Position numbers and translations under genes: made by a program. Shown in pieces: positions 34,748-43,887 of a DNA stretch of 64,000 nucleotides. This stretch comes from Rhizobium sp. BK399 (GTDB lineage Bacteria; Pseudomonadota; Alphaproteobacteria; Rhizobiales; Rhizobiaceae), in the NCBI RefSeq assembly GCF_014194695.1, contig NZ_JACIAH010000003.1, positions 248,001-312,000 of the forward strand, in the 5' to 3' direction. A model generated the notes under the pieces. The model worked only from the letters and a program-made list of their open reading frames with translations, did not search any database and was not told where the DNA came from. Each line of letters opens with the position of its first letter. Position 1 is the first letter of the stretch.

Positions 34748-35398
34748 ATGCCCGATCTGCTTGACATGCTTGCCCCCGCTGATCCCGCGACCGAAATTAT
34801 GGCCGAGGGTGCCATGTTGCTGCGCGGTGCGGCTCGTCCCTACGAGAAGGATCTCCTCGTCGCGCTCGCAGACATCACCAGCCAGTCGCCGTTTCGGCAC
34901 ATGGTCACGCCGAGCGGCTTTACGATGTCGGTGGCGATGACGAATTGCGGCAGGGCCGGTTGGGTCACGGATCGCACCGGCTATCGCTACGATCGCAACG
35001 ATCCGGAAACCGGCCATCCCTGGCCTTCCATGCCGGACTGCTTCTTCAACCTAGCAGTCGAGGCCGCGACGCGGGCGGGCTATCCGGACTTCCGTCCCGA
35101 CGCCTGCCTGATCAACCGCTACGACCCCGGCGCCCGTCTTTCGCTGCATCAGGACAAAGACGAACGGGACTTCGCCAAACCAATCGTATCGGTTTCGCTC
35201 GGCCTGGCGGCGACCTTTCAGTTCGGCGGCCTGAAGCGGAGCGATCCCGTGAAGAAATATGCATTGCGGCACGGGGACGTGGCGGTTTGGGGCGGCCCCT
35301 CGCGGCTCTTCTATCACGGTGTTCCCGAATTAAAGGATGGCGTCCATGCGATCGTCGGACGCATGCGCATCAATCTCACCTTCCGGGGCGCCTTGTAG
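34748..35398 (+). CDS. alkB: Alpha-ketoglutarate-dependent DNA repair dioxygenase AlkB
   Basis: AlkB oxidatively removes methyl groups from 1-methyladenine and 3-methylcytosine. The 216-residue protein is the same length as E. coli AlkB. It has the nucleotide-lid region MTNCGRAGWVTDRTGYRY, iron ligands H134 and D136 (LSLHQDKDE) and H190 (RLFYHGVP), and 2OG-binding arginines in GRMRINLTFR. The ATG at 34748 starts right after the hypothetical gene. All catalytic residues are intact. Confidence 0.95.
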   Translation: MPDLLDMLAPADPATEIMAEGAMLLRGAARPYEKDLLVALADITSQSPFRHMVTPSGFTMSVAMTNCGRAGWVTDRTGYRYDRNDPETGHPWPSMPDCFFNLAVEAATRAGYPDFRPDACLINRYDPGARLSLHQDKDERDFAKPIVSVSLGLAATFQFGGLKRSDPVKKYALRHGDVAVWGGPSRLFYHGVPELKDGVHAIVGRMRINLTFRGAL

Positions 35399-35416
35399 CG
35401 CTCCATCTTCTTTCAG

Positions 35417-35437
35417 TTTGACGACAACAATCGGAGC
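35417..35437 (+). promoter_or_regulatory. Repeated 21-bp motif, copy 3 (after alkB)
   Basis: It begins TTTGAC and ends CAACAATCGGAGC. It is the weakest copy, about 14 of 21 positions shared with the ogt copy, and lies 110 bp before the small gene at 35547. Confidence 0.35.
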
Positions 35438-35546
35438 GCCGCGGGAACCGCCTTATGGCCAAGTGGATCGTTAATTGGGGGGATGTGCGATTGTCGGATT
35501 TTTGCGATCTGGCCGCGTGAGGGCTAGCATAAGGAAACGGACGCTC

Positions 35547-35951
35547 ATGTTTTCACAGGGCGGATACGGCGCCAGCACGAGCCGGCGCAAACTAGTCGGA
35601 ACCAACGCCGTCGACATGTTCGTTGCGCGCGCCCAGGGCAATCCGGACAAAGCCCTCGTGATGACATGTATCGGGCAACTCGTAATCGCCGGCCATGCCG
35701 AGTTTCAAATGCTCGGCAACGGGGAAGTCGAAGTCCTGTTCACCTCGGGCGAGACCCATCTTCTCGCAGAGACGACAATCCTCAGGCTCGCTTGGTCTAT
35801 CGATCAATCGGAGCGGCATGCACGCGCGGGCGAAGTGGCTCGAACTCTGGTCATGGGCCGGCCGCGAGCGTCTGGCGCTTCCCTATTTCCCCAGGCGAAA
35901 CTTCGATTTGAAAGCAAGGATCGGAGTTTGGCGATGCGGCCCCGGCGGTAG
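35547..35951 (+). CDS. Small hypothetical protein
   Basis: This encodes about 134 residues with no signal peptide or membrane segment. The first 80 look like a real conserved domain (YGASTSRRKLVGTNAVDMFVARAQGNPDKALVMTCIGQLVIAGHAEF; EVLFTSGETHLLAET). The last 50 are basic and less ordered, and overlap the repeated motif upstream of ogt, so the C-terminal part may be fortuitous. The start is weakly supported by AAGGAAAC. Function is not recognised. Confidence 0.6.
   Translation: MFSQGGYGASTSRRKLVGTNAVDMFVARAQGNPDKALVMTCIGQLVIAGHAEFQMLGNGEVEVLFTSGETHLLAETTILRLAWSIDQSERHARAGEVARTLVMGRPRASGASLFPQAKLRFESKDRSLAMRPRR
35907..35927 (+). promoter_or_regulatory. Repeated 21-bp motif, copy 4 (upstream of ogt)
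   Basis: It begins TTTGAAAGC, ends AAGGATCGGAGT and continues TTGG. It ends 60 bp before the ogt start. It overlaps the 3' end of the small hypothetical gene. Confidence 0.45.
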
Positions 35952-35986
35952 GTTGGATCATCCGATCAAAGCAAGGAGTGACGGCA

Positions 35987-36553
35987 ATGAATCTCATCGT
36001 CGAAATGAACACGCCGCGGACAAAGCTGCACCTGAAGCCCGCCTCGCCTCCCGCCGATGTCCTATCCTATGCGGTCGCCGCTTGCGACTTCGGCAGGGTG
36101 TTGGTCGCACGCAGCGCCAGTGGCGTTTGCGCGATCCTGCTCGGAGACGAAGCCGAAGAGCTGACGGCCGATCTCGCCAACCGTTTCCCGCAATCCACAC
36201 TCGTTGCAAGTGAGGATGCCGTGAAGGACGACGTCGCAAAAGTCCTGCAATATATAGAAAAGCCTTCCGGCGGGCTCCATCTGAAGCTCGACTTGAGAGG
36301 CACCCCGTTCCAGCGCCGCGTCTGGGAAAAGCTGAAGACCATCCCGGTCGGCAGGACGGTCAGCTACAGGGAACTGGCGAGTTGGCTCAGCCCGCTCGCC
36401 AGTTCCCGTGCTGTCGGCAACGCCTGCGCCGCCAATCCGATCGCGCTGGCCATTCCCTGCCATCGCGTCGTGCGCGGCACCGGCGCGCTTGCCGGCTATC
36501 GCTGGGGCATCGAGCGCAAGCGTGCCCTCATCCAGAAGGAAGCGAAGGCATGA
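35987..36553 (+). CDS. ogt: Methylated-DNA-[protein]-cysteine S-methyltransferase
   Basis: This 188-residue suicide repair enzyme for O6-alkylguanine has a ribonuclease-like N-terminal part (DFGRVLVARSASGVCAILLGD). The DNA-binding wing follows (GTPFQRRVWEKLKTIPVGRTVSYRELASWL), then the acceptor cysteine C158 in AIPCHRVVRGTGALAGYRWG. It closely parallels the C-terminal half of the Ada protein in this window and may be a local paralogue of that domain. The ATG at 35987 has AAGGAG 8 bases before. It overlaps the next gene by ATGA. Confidence 0.94.
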   Translation: MNLIVEMNTPRTKLHLKPASPPADVLSYAVAACDFGRVLVARSASGVCAILLGDEAEELTADLANRFPQSTLVASEDAVKDDVAKVLQYIEKPSGGLHLKLDLRGTPFQRRVWEKLKTIPVGRTVSYRELASWLSPLASSRAVGNACAANPIALAIPCHRVVRGTGALAGYRWGIERKRALIQKEAKA

Positions 36554-37299
36554 ACAAGAACGCGATCGACATGGTACCGGCCTCAACGGTTGCATCCGCG
36601 GAAGCACGAATTGTCGCCTACGACTGGACAGCGCTTGCCGACGAACTCGACGGCTTCGGTTGCGCCGTCCTTCCCCGCCTTCTCACGCCCGACGAATGCA
36701 ACAACATTGCGTCGCTCTATCCCGACGAAAGCCACTTCCGCAGCCATGTCATCATGGCGCGGCACGGCTTCGGGAAGGGTGAGTATCGCTATTTCAAATA
36801 TCCGCTGCCCGATCTCATCGGCGGCATCCGCACGGCGCTGTATCCCCGCCTTGCCGTTGTCGCCAACGCATGGAACGAGCGAATGGGACTGGAGCAGCGG
36901 TTTCCAGACGAACACGCCGCATTCCTGCAGCAATGCCACGACGCCGGGCAGACGCGCCCGACACCGCTTTTGCTGCAGTATGTCCCAGGCGACTTCAACT
37001 GCCTTCACCAGGATCTTTACGGTGACCTCGCGTTCCCGATCCAGGTGGCGATCCTGCTCGCAGAGCCGGGCCGTGACTTCACAGGCGGCGAATTTGCACT
37101 GACCGAACAACGACCGCGCATGCAGAGCCGCGTCGAGGTCGTACCGCTTCGCCAGGGCGACGCTGTCGCCTTCGCTGTCCACAATCGACCGGTCCAGGGC
37201 GCCAAGGGGAATTACCGCGTAAACCTGCGCCATGGTGTCAGCCGTGTGCGCTCCGGCATGCGTCACACCGTTGGGATCATCTTTCACGACGCGCGTTGA
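36550..37299 (+). CDS. 2OG-Fe(II) oxygenase, companion of alkylation repair genes
   Basis: The 249-residue protein has the double-stranded beta-helix iron site: H153 and D155 in CLHQDLYGD and a distal histidine H228 in VNLRHGVSRVRSG, with R232 or R235 as likely 2OG contact. It is distinct from AlkB in sequence and belongs to the prolyl-hydroxylase-like 2OG family found beside ada/alkB in many Proteobacteria. Coupling to ogt by ATGA implies a role in handling alkylation damage. The substrate is unknown. Confidence 0.85.
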   Translation: MNKNAIDMVPASTVASAEARIVAYDWTALADELDGFGCAVLPRLLTPDECNNIASLYPDESHFRSHVIMARHGFGKGEYRYFKYPLPDLIGGIRTALYPRLAVVANAWNERMGLEQRFPDEHAAFLQQCHDAGQTRPTPLLLQYVPGDFNCLHQDLYGDLAFPIQVAILLAEPGRDFTGGEFALTEQRPRMQSRVEVVPLRQGDAVAFAVHNRPVQGAKGNYRVNLRHGVSRVRSGMRHTVGIIFHDAR

Positions 37300-37304
37300 T
37301 CTCA

Positions 37305-37340
37305 CAATTCCGGCGGCGCGCTGCCGCAGCGCCGGAATTG
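37305..37340. terminator. Large inverted repeat after the alkylation cluster
   Basis: CAATTCCGGCG and CGCCGGAATTG form a perfect 11-bp stem around a 14-base loop, 6 bases after the oxygenase stop. It may terminate the operon; it lacks a T-run. The rest of the gap to 37531 shows nothing else. Confidence 0.5.
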
Positions 37341-37531
37341 AACTTTGATTGGCTCTGCCAGTGCCAGAGGCCAGCCCGGCGGCGGCCCGTCAACGGCAGC
37401 GATCGTTGCGAATGCAAAACGCTGACCTTGACCTTTACATCTGACTTTCTGCGACAGAACTCCTATGAATTGCCTATTGCTGCGCTGCAATAATCGCCAT
37501 AGGGTAGAGATGCTGAAATGGGAAGGTCCGT

Positions 37532-38617
37532 ATGCCGCCAAGACCACGCAGCAATTCTCGCCCCGCGCGATCCGGCAAAGAGCCAATCGCTATTGATCTC
37601 GCCCTGCAGGGTGGTGGAGCGCACGGCGCGTTCACCTGGGGGGTCATTGAGCGGATTATCGACGAGCCCGGACTTATCATTTCAAGCATCAGCGGCACAT
37701 CCGCCGGGGCGATGAATGCGGTCGTCCTTGCCCACGGCTTTGCAGTGGATGGAGAGACGGGGGCAAAATTGGCGCTGGAGGCGTTCTGGAGCCGCGTCAG
37801 CGAGGTTGCGCGCTTCAGCCCGTTTCAACGCACCGCACTTGACGTGTTGACCGGCAACTGGTCGCTCGACAATTCCCCGGCCTATCTTTTCTTCGACGTG
37901 ATGAGTCGGCTGTTTTCGCCCTATGAGATCAATCCGGGCAATATCAATCCGCTTCGGGATATCCTCGAGGAAAGTGTTGATTTCGAGCTTCTGAAACACT
38001 CTCCCATCAAACTGTTCATCAACGCGACCAACGTGCGGACGGGTCTGCCACGGGTCTTTCGCAACGCTGAACTGAACGCCGATGTCGTGCTGGCATCCGC
38101 GTGCTTGCCGATGTTGCATCAGGCGATCGAAATAGACGGCGATCCTTATTGGGATGGCGGCTTCTCAGGCAATCCGCTTCTCACGCCGGTGGTTCGCGAG
38201 AGTGCGGCGCGTGACCTCGTGCTTGTTCAGGTCAATCCGGTCGAGCGCGCAGGCGTTCCCAAAACCGCGCGTGAAATTCTTAACCGCGTCAACGAAATCT
38301 CATTCAACTCCAGCCTGAAGAAGGAACTGCGAGCGATGGCCATACTTCAGCGGATGCTTTCGGAGAGCGGCGTTGCACCGGATGAGATTGCCTGGGCAAA
38401 GGAATGGTCGAGTGTCCGGCTCCACCGTATAGCCACGCCGCCGAGCATGGCGGAATTGAACGCGTCATCCAAGATGAATGGCGAATGGGAGTTTCTATCC
38501 ATGCTCCGGCAAGAAGGGCAGGCAACCGCGCACGAATTTCTAGCACTGCATGGGGCAGATATTGGGACGCGGGCGACCTTCGATATTGAAAGTCTGCTCG
38601 ATACGGTTCTGCAATAG
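37532..38617 (+). CDS. Patatin-like phospholipase
   Basis: The 361-residue protein has the patatin elements in order: oxyanion loop LQGGGAHGAFTWG (~residue 26), nucleophile serine in SGTSAGAMNAV (GxSxG), and the catalytic aspartate in WDGGFSGNPLL (DGG). These hydrolases release fatty acids from lipids. No signal peptide is visible, so it is probably cytoplasmic. GGGAAGG precedes the ATG. It stands alone, 230 bp from the alkylation cluster. Confidence 0.92.
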   Translation: MPPRPRSNSRPARSGKEPIAIDLALQGGGAHGAFTWGVIERIIDEPGLIISSISGTSAGAMNAVVLAHGFAVDGETGAKLALEAFWSRVSEVARFSPFQRTALDVLTGNWSLDNSPAYLFFDVMSRLFSPYEINPGNINPLRDILEESVDFELLKHSPIKLFINATNVRTGLPRVFRNAELNADVVLASACLPMLHQAIEIDGDPYWDGGFSGNPLLTPVVRESAARDLVLVQVNPVERAGVPKTAREILNRVNEISFNSSLKKELRAMAILQRMLSESGVAPDEIAWAKEWSSVRLHRIATPPSMAELNASSKMNGEWEFLSMLRQEGQATAHEFLALHGADIGTRATFDIESLLDTVLQ

Positions 38618-38912
38618 GCGCTAGGAACCGTCATGGATATCATTGGTCGTCGTCATGACCAATCTTGTGATGTCGTTCGCGACCTTGCCGCGTATCGACG
38701 CGAGCTTCCTTGCCGAACCGGGCTGGGGCGCCACCTCGCTTTAGCGGTATGCGGGGTTTCGCATAAGGACGGTTATGTCGATCTCGCTATGGCGGCTATC
38801 GCAAGTGCGCTTGTCGCCCTTGTCGCCGTGATCACGATCGGAAATCTCTTCGGATCATTCTGACGGCCCGAAAGCAGTAGCGCTAAGCAAACTCGATTGA
38901 CCATTGGGGGCG
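38618..38912 (+). other. 295-bp gap with a possible decayed membrane-protein fragment
   Basis: One frame ends VDLAMAAIASALVALVAVITIGNLF (a helix-like stretch near 38780-38860). An adjacent frame carries MTNLVMSFATLPRIDASFLAEPGWG before a TAG. Together they could be remnants of a small membrane gene, but neither frame is convincing alone. No clear promoter or RNA gene is visible. Confidence 0.3.
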
Positions 38913-39275
38913 CTAAGCAATTCGGTCTAACATCCGTACGATATCTACGGGGTCGTAGGGTTTTGCAAGACGCAAGCAACCTCGGAATTTCTCAGGCATG
39001 CTTTCGGCCCCATATCCGCTGAGAAATAGGAAAGGGATGCCCCGTTTTGCCAGTTCCTCGGCAACGGGATACGACCTTTCACCATCCAAATTGATGTCGA
39101 GGATCGCGGCGTCGCACGGTTCATCGATGGCTGCACGAAAAGCAGTCTCGAGATCTCGGAACGGGCCAACCGCCACGTAGCCGGCCTCCACCACATCCTG
39201 CTCGAGCATCAGGGCGAGGATGGCCTCGTCTTCGACTAGGAGTATTCGCCGTGGTGTATCGCTAGACTTCGGCAC
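38913..39275 (-). CDS. Single-domain response regulator (receiver only)
   Basis: The ~120-residue CheY-like receiver has acidic pocket residues in ILLVEDEA, phosphoacceptor aspartate in AAILDINLDG, threonine/serine in FLFLSGYG, and lysine in RLAKPYDP. It has no output domain. The start is taken as GTG at 39275, 8 bases after the stop of the kinase gene, with AGGG upstream. It is very probably the partner of the adjacent HWE kinase. Confidence 0.88.
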   Translation of the reverse strand: MPKSSDTPRRILLVEDEAILALMLEQDVVEAGYVAVGPFRDLETAFRAAIDEPCDAAILDINLDGERSYPVAEELAKRGIPFLFLSGYGAESMPEKFRGCLRLAKPYDPVDIVRMLDRIA

Positions 39276-39283
39276 AATACACC

Positions 39284-42229
39284 CTAACCCGCTGCTCGCC
39301 GGCGGCTTTGGAGACGATCGCGAACCGGCAGCGACAATGAACACCGAACTCCTTGCCTGTCGTACTCGATGTCCACTTTTCCGTTCAGATCAGCGGCGAG
39401 GATCTTTTCTGGCAGTAGTCGGCCAAATCCGGACCGCGTCGGTGGATCGACCAAAGGTCCGCCATGCTCAGTCCACTGGATCAGCAACCCGTCGTCGTGC
39501 AGTTCCCAGTCGACCGAAACATAACCACTCGCATCACTGAACGAGCCATACTTCGCCGCATTGGTGGCTAGCTCGTGGAAGGCGAGACCAAGTGCCAGCG
39601 CGGGCTTTGGCGGTAGGGAAACGAGTGGACCAGCCATACGTATGTTTTGGCCGTCCTCGCGCCGGAAGGGTGATAGCTCGTCGTCCAGAATGGTCCGCAA
39701 CGACACGCCGGACCACTCTGTCTCAGCAAGTCTTCCATGTGTTTGGGCAAGTGCCCTGATCCGGGCCTCGAAGGAGCGGCAGTCCTCCCTTGCACTGGAG
39801 GAGAAAGACTGCCGCGCAATAGCAGTGACTGTAGCGAGCGTATTCTTTACACGATGGCTGAGCTCGGCAATGAGTATCTCTCGCTGCTCTTCGGCCTGCT
39901 TTCGCGCAGTAATGTCCATGCAAATGCCACTAAGTTTCTTCAGTGCGCCGTTGCTTTCCTCGAAGCAACGACCAAAGGCTTCCAGCCACCGTTGCTCTCC
40001 ATCCGGAAGCAGCGCTCTGTAAATGGCGTGATAGGGCTCTCGTTTCGCCGCGGCGGTATGGATAGCGGACTCGACCTCGGCGATATCCTCCGGATGGATG
40101 TCTCGCTTGAACTCAGAGAACGACCCGTCGAAAGAACCAGGCTGACGTCCATGGATCAACTCCAATCCTGGCGACCAGATGATCTTGCCAGAGGTGAGGT
40201 CCCATTCCCAAGCGCCCATACCTCCAGCCTCAAGGGCCAACTGCAGTCGCTGCTCACTCTCCCGCAGTTCTTCTTCCGCACGTAGGCGGCTTTGCTCGGA
40301 ACGAACCCGCTGTATGGCGAAGCCGAGTTGTCGAGCGATCGCTACGGCGACAGTTTCCTCCTCCGTGCTGAACGTATGCGGTTGATCGTAGTAGGCCATG
40401 AATTTCCCAATCACCCTCCCCTCACCGAACAAGGGGATGAATGCGAGCGCGCCGATCTTCTCCGCCTCGATAGTCGCTCGCAACTCCGCTGGCAGATCGG
40501 CCTCCTCGAGGGTCGACACATACATCGGCGTCGCATCGGTTGTTTCTGCCGTCCACGGGGAATGGCCGTCGACAGCGCGCCTGTGTGCCTGTGACAAGCC
40601 CCGCCACGCGACGAAGCGCATCACCTTCTGGTCATCGAAAAGCAAGATCGACGCTCGAGCGCATCCCAACGCGCTAGTGATTGCATCGAGGGCAGCATCA
40701 AAGGCAAGCTGCAGCTCTGACCCGTGATACAGGCGGTCCGTCATGCGATGGAGCACCGCCTGCTCCGCCGTTCGCTGCGCCAAAGCTTCCTCGGCGCGCT
40801 TCCGATCGGAGATGTCGCGGGCGATCTTCGACGCGCCGACAATCCGACCCTCCGCATCCTTAACGGGAGAGATGGTGAGAGAGATGTCGATAGGCGTTCC
40901 GTCCTTGTGCACGCGAACGGTTTCATAGTGCTCGATCCGCTGACCGCGTCGGATGCGATCGATGATATCCGCCTCTTCAGCAATCAGCTCATCGGGGAAC
41001 AACGTTGTAACCGGTCTTCCAACGATCTCCGCGGCCGTGTAACCAAACAGCCGTTCGGCTCCTTGATTCCAACTCGTAATGATGCCGTCGAGGCCCTTAC
41101 TAATGATTGCATCTTGCGAAGACTCCACGATAGAAGCCAGCCGCCGGGCCGCGAGTTCCGCCTGTTGGCGATGCTCAAGTTCATTTTGAACGGTGCGCAA
41201 GAGGCGGGCGTTATCAATTGCCATCGCAGCATGTGCAGCGATCCCGGCTACGATCTCCTCAGTTTCCTTGGTAAAGACACCCGGCCGGCTATGGCCGAAA
41301 AAAAGACCGCCCAGGACTTCGCTACTGCGTGATACCACCGGAACCGCCAAGTAACTCACGACTGGCAGGTGTCCCTTGGGCATGCCGTGATGCGGCTCGT
41401 TGTGCCCGTAACGCGCGTCCTTCCTGATGTCGTCAGAGCGAACGATGCCCTCCCCGCGGAAGGTAGGCTCAAAGACGCTTGTATTACGCGGCACTCCGAA
41501 CCTCTCGAACGCTTCCCGCGGCGCCCCTGAGAGCGTGTAAAGCGTCAATCGTTCGCCTTTTGCGTCATTGAGATTGTAGAAAAAGGCGCCGAATTCGGCA
41601 CCCGAGAGGCTCGTTGCGTTGTCAGTCACTGCCTGGACAACTCGTTCCAGTTCGAGGTCGCTCGACACAATGTGCGCTACATTGTTGAGCGCTTGAAAGC
41701 GTCGCTGTACCGCCTTTTGCCGGGAAATATCGAGAATGCTGACAAGCGAATGCTCGCAGTTTTTGCCCTCCCAGGCGATCGTCAGGAGGATCTCGAGATG
41801 CTGCCCTTTGAGCGTACGGACATGAGCCTCGCTCTCAAAGCGCTTACGGCCCTCCCAGAGGGCGACGATCTCGTCGAGGAAAACTTCCGACGTTTCTGGG
41901 AGGAAAGTTGCGCCCAGATTACCTGTAAGCTCAACCTTGTCGTGAGCCTCGAAGAGCTCCATGGCGTAGACATTAACGTCTCGCACGTGAACCAATTTGA
42001 CCGCATCCGCTGTCGCTTCGGGATGCATTTGAAAGTAGCCACGTATGTCGTCAACCCCGTCTGCGCGAAGCTCTTCCAATCGTGTCACCAGGCGAGAGAA
42101 GTCCTGATCCCACAATGCAACATGGGCACCATCGAAAATCCGACGGTAATGCGCCTCGCTTTCATCAAAAACCTTCCAAGCGGCGCGCTGTTCCTGAGCA
42201 TCGAGAACCGAGCAAGCCTCCGTAACCAT
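39284..42229 (-). CDS. HWE-family PAS/GAF sensor histidine kinase
   Basis: The kinase has about 980 residues with PAS, GAF, PAS, GAF and PAS modules followed by an HWE core. Key sites are the phosphohistidine in [36 protein letters not shown] (N box) and WTEHGGP (the W-E of HWE). No transmembrane segments are seen, so sensing is cytoplasmic, perhaps of redox, light or small ligands. ATG at 42229 (behind GGGGGAC) is preferred. The frame stays open to 42361, but that part overlaps a broken GNAT gene on the other strand. Confidence 0.88.
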   Translation of the reverse strand: MVTEACSVLDAQEQRAAWKVFDESEAHYRRIFDGAHVALWDQDFSRLVTRLEELRADGVDDIRGYFQMHPEATADAVKLVHVRDVNVYAMELFEAHDKVELTGNLGATFLPETSEVFLDEIVALWEGRKRFESEAHVRTLKGQHLEILLTIAWEGKNCEHSLVSILDISRQKAVQRRFQALNNVAHIVSSDLELERVVQAVTDNATSLSGAEFGAFFYNLNDAKGERLTLYTLSGAPREAFERFGVPRNTSVFEPTFRGEGIVRSDDIRKDARYGHNEPHHGMPKGHLPVVSYLAVPVVSRSSEVLGGLFFGHSRPGVFTKETEEIVAGIAAHAAMAIDNARLLRTVQNELEHRQQAELAARRLASIVESSQDAIISKGLDGIITSWNQGAERLFGYTAAEIVGRPVTTLFPDELIAEEADIIDRIRRGQRIEHYETVRVHKDGTPIDISLTISPVKDAEGRIVGASKIARDISDRKRAEEALAQRTAEQAVLHRMTDRLYHGSELQLAFDAALDAITSALGCARASILLFDDQKVMRFVAWRGLSQAHRRAVDGHSPWTAETTDATPMYVSTLEEADLPAELRATIEAEKIGALAFIPLFGEGRVIGKFMAYYDQPHTFSTEEETVAVAIARQLGFAIQRVRSEQSRLRAEEELRESEQRLQLALEAGGMGAWEWDLTSGKIIWSPGLELIHGRQPGSFDGSFSEFKRDIHPEDIAEVESAIHTAAAKREPYHAIYRALLPDGEQRWLEAFGRCFEESNGALKKLSGICMDITARKQAEEQREILIAELSHRVKNTLATVTAIARQSFSSSAREDCRSFEARIRALAQTHGRLAETEWSGVSLRTILDDELSPFRREDGQNIRMAGPLVSLPPKPALALGLAFHELATNAAKYGSFSDASGYVSVDWELHDDGLLIQWTEHGGPLVDPPTRSGFGRLLPEKILAADLNGKVDIEYDRQGVRCSLSLPVRDRLQSRRRAAG

Positions 42230-42317
42230 GAAGTCCCCCATCGAAACGATATACAACGCAACTTGCTCCAAATGGTTCCGCAGTTCCTGAGCGAACGGGG
42301 CGTCACTCAAAGACTTC

Positions 42318-42827
42318 GTGAGGCAGGCGAGAAGTCGGATCGCAATTCCGCTGGGCAGCACGGATCAAGCCAAACGACGAGGGCGACACACCTCAGCCGA
42401 ACGATTTGCGCGAGCGACGCAAGAACTTGAAGAGCCGCCGCTTCCGCATCTTGTCGCGATCAAGGACGGCGCGGTTGTAGGCTATGCCTACGTCGTCCTG
42501 TTTCGCAAGCGACCTGCCTACCGCCACACCGTCAAGCGCTCGATCTATGTTCACCACGACCACCTCGGCCAAGGCATCGGTCGCCTGCTGATGCACGACC
42601 TGATCGACGCTTGTGCCGCCGCCGGCTTCCGGCAGATGATTGGCTATATCGACGCCGAGAACACTGCTTCGCTCATGCTGCGCGAACGGTTCAATTTCGT
42701 TCGCGTCGGTCTGCTGCGCGGAGTCGCCTATCGCTACGGCCGTTGGGCAGACAGTGTTATGGTTCAGTGCTCGCTCGGTCCTGGCTCGACCGCGCCGCCA
42801 CCTCCCCCGCCGCTCTCCACCCGTTGA
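42318..42827 (+). pseudogene. 5'-truncated GNAT (phosphinothricin-acetyltransferase-like) gene
   Basis: From about 42405 the frame encodes the C-terminal two thirds of a PAT-like acetyltransferase: LPHLVAIKDGAVVGYAYV, the acetyl-CoA loop VHHDHLGQGIGRLLM, GFRQMIGYID and GVAYRYGRWADSVMVQ. The expected first ~40 residues (beta 1, helix 1) are absent. They are replaced by sequence antiparallel to the kinase 5' end. No good start codon is present (GTG at 42318 only). It ends in a proline run. Confidence 0.6.
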
Positions 42828-42961
42828 GGCGCAATTCCAAGGCCGCTGACGGAGCGGGACACGAGTGCCGTCGCGGCCTTCGTCGCCCTCCACTTGAGCA
42901 CTGGCGAACTATTTGTCGTACGGCCATGCGTTACATGGCGGATCGGGTTGAAACGGCCTCT

Positions 42962-43789
42962 TTATGCCTCTACGAAATCAGTGCCCCGTGTGATGGCCTC
43001 CCATGCGTCGATCTCCTCGACGACCTGATCGATTTTGCTTCGTGTACGACGCAAAGCGTCGCTTCCTAGCAGGAGATGAAGAGGAGGGTTGTCAGAGTTC
43101 ACGAGTTCCAGGATCGCCTCCGCGGCCAGGACCGGATCTCCGGCCTGCCGGCCATCGGCAGCGTCAAAGGCCGCCGAACTTTTCCCGATTGTTTCAGCGT
43201 AGGCTTCACCGGCGGCGTCGCTCTTGCGGATTGAGTGGGCCGACAGGAAATCGGTTCGGAAGGCACCCGGAGCGACCGCGGTGACTTTAATGCCAAAAGG
43301 CTTGACCTCCGAGGCAAGACCTGCGGACATGCCCTCAAGGGCTGCCTTGGCGGCGGAGTACATCGCGGTTCCGACACCGGGCGCGCGGCCTGCGACGGAC
43401 GTTATATTGATGATGTGACCACGTCCCTGCGCTCTCAGATATGGCAGGGAAGCCTTGATGATGCGAAATGGGGCGAAGACGTCGACGGCGAAAAGTCTTG
43501 CGACATCCTCGTTGGCGGCCATCTCGAGCGCGCCAAGCAGGCCGTAACCGGCGTTATTGACGACGATATCAATCTGACCCGCGATCTCAAACGCCTGGCG
43601 GGTCACAGTCTCCGCGGTCCCACCATCGCTCAGGTCGGCTGAAAGAACGTGCAAACGACCCGAACCGTCCTCTACCGGCCGATCGGTTCCCCGGACCGTG
43701 CCAATGACAGTATCGCCCCTTGCCAGCGCTGCCTCGGCCAGCGCTTTTCCAAGCCCGCGTGAAATGCCGGTAATGAACCAAGTGGTCAT
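42962..43789 (-). CDS. Short-chain dehydrogenase/reductase
   Basis: The 275-residue classical SDR has the cofactor motif TGISRGLGKAL, NNAGYG, the catalytic Ser in NITSVAG, and YSAAKAAL (YxxxK). The start at 43789 follows AAAGGAG, although the frame is open further upstream. The substrate is unknown. It is divergent from a LysR regulator across a 98-bp gap, the usual arrangement for a LysR-controlled oxidoreductase. Confidence 0.9.
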   Translation of the reverse strand: MTTWFITGISRGLGKALAEAALARGDTVIGTVRGTDRPVEDGSGRLHVLSADLSDGGTAETVTRQAFEIAGQIDIVVNNAGYGLLGALEMAANEDVARLFAVDVFAPFRIIKASLPYLRAQGRGHIINITSVAGRAPGVGTAMYSAAKAALEGMSAGLASEVKPFGIKVTAVAPGAFRTDFLSAHSIRKSDAAGEAYAETIGKSSAAFDAADGRQAGDPVLAAEAILELVNSDNPPLHLLLGSDALRRTRSKIDQVVEEIDAWEAITRGTDFVEA

Positions 43790-43887
43790 GAAATGCTCCT
43801 TTGCTTTCGGTAAGAAGGAGTTTGCCACACCGTCCGACGCTGTATAATCCGCGAAAAAGTAAACATCCTTGTTAGGTGGACTTAACA

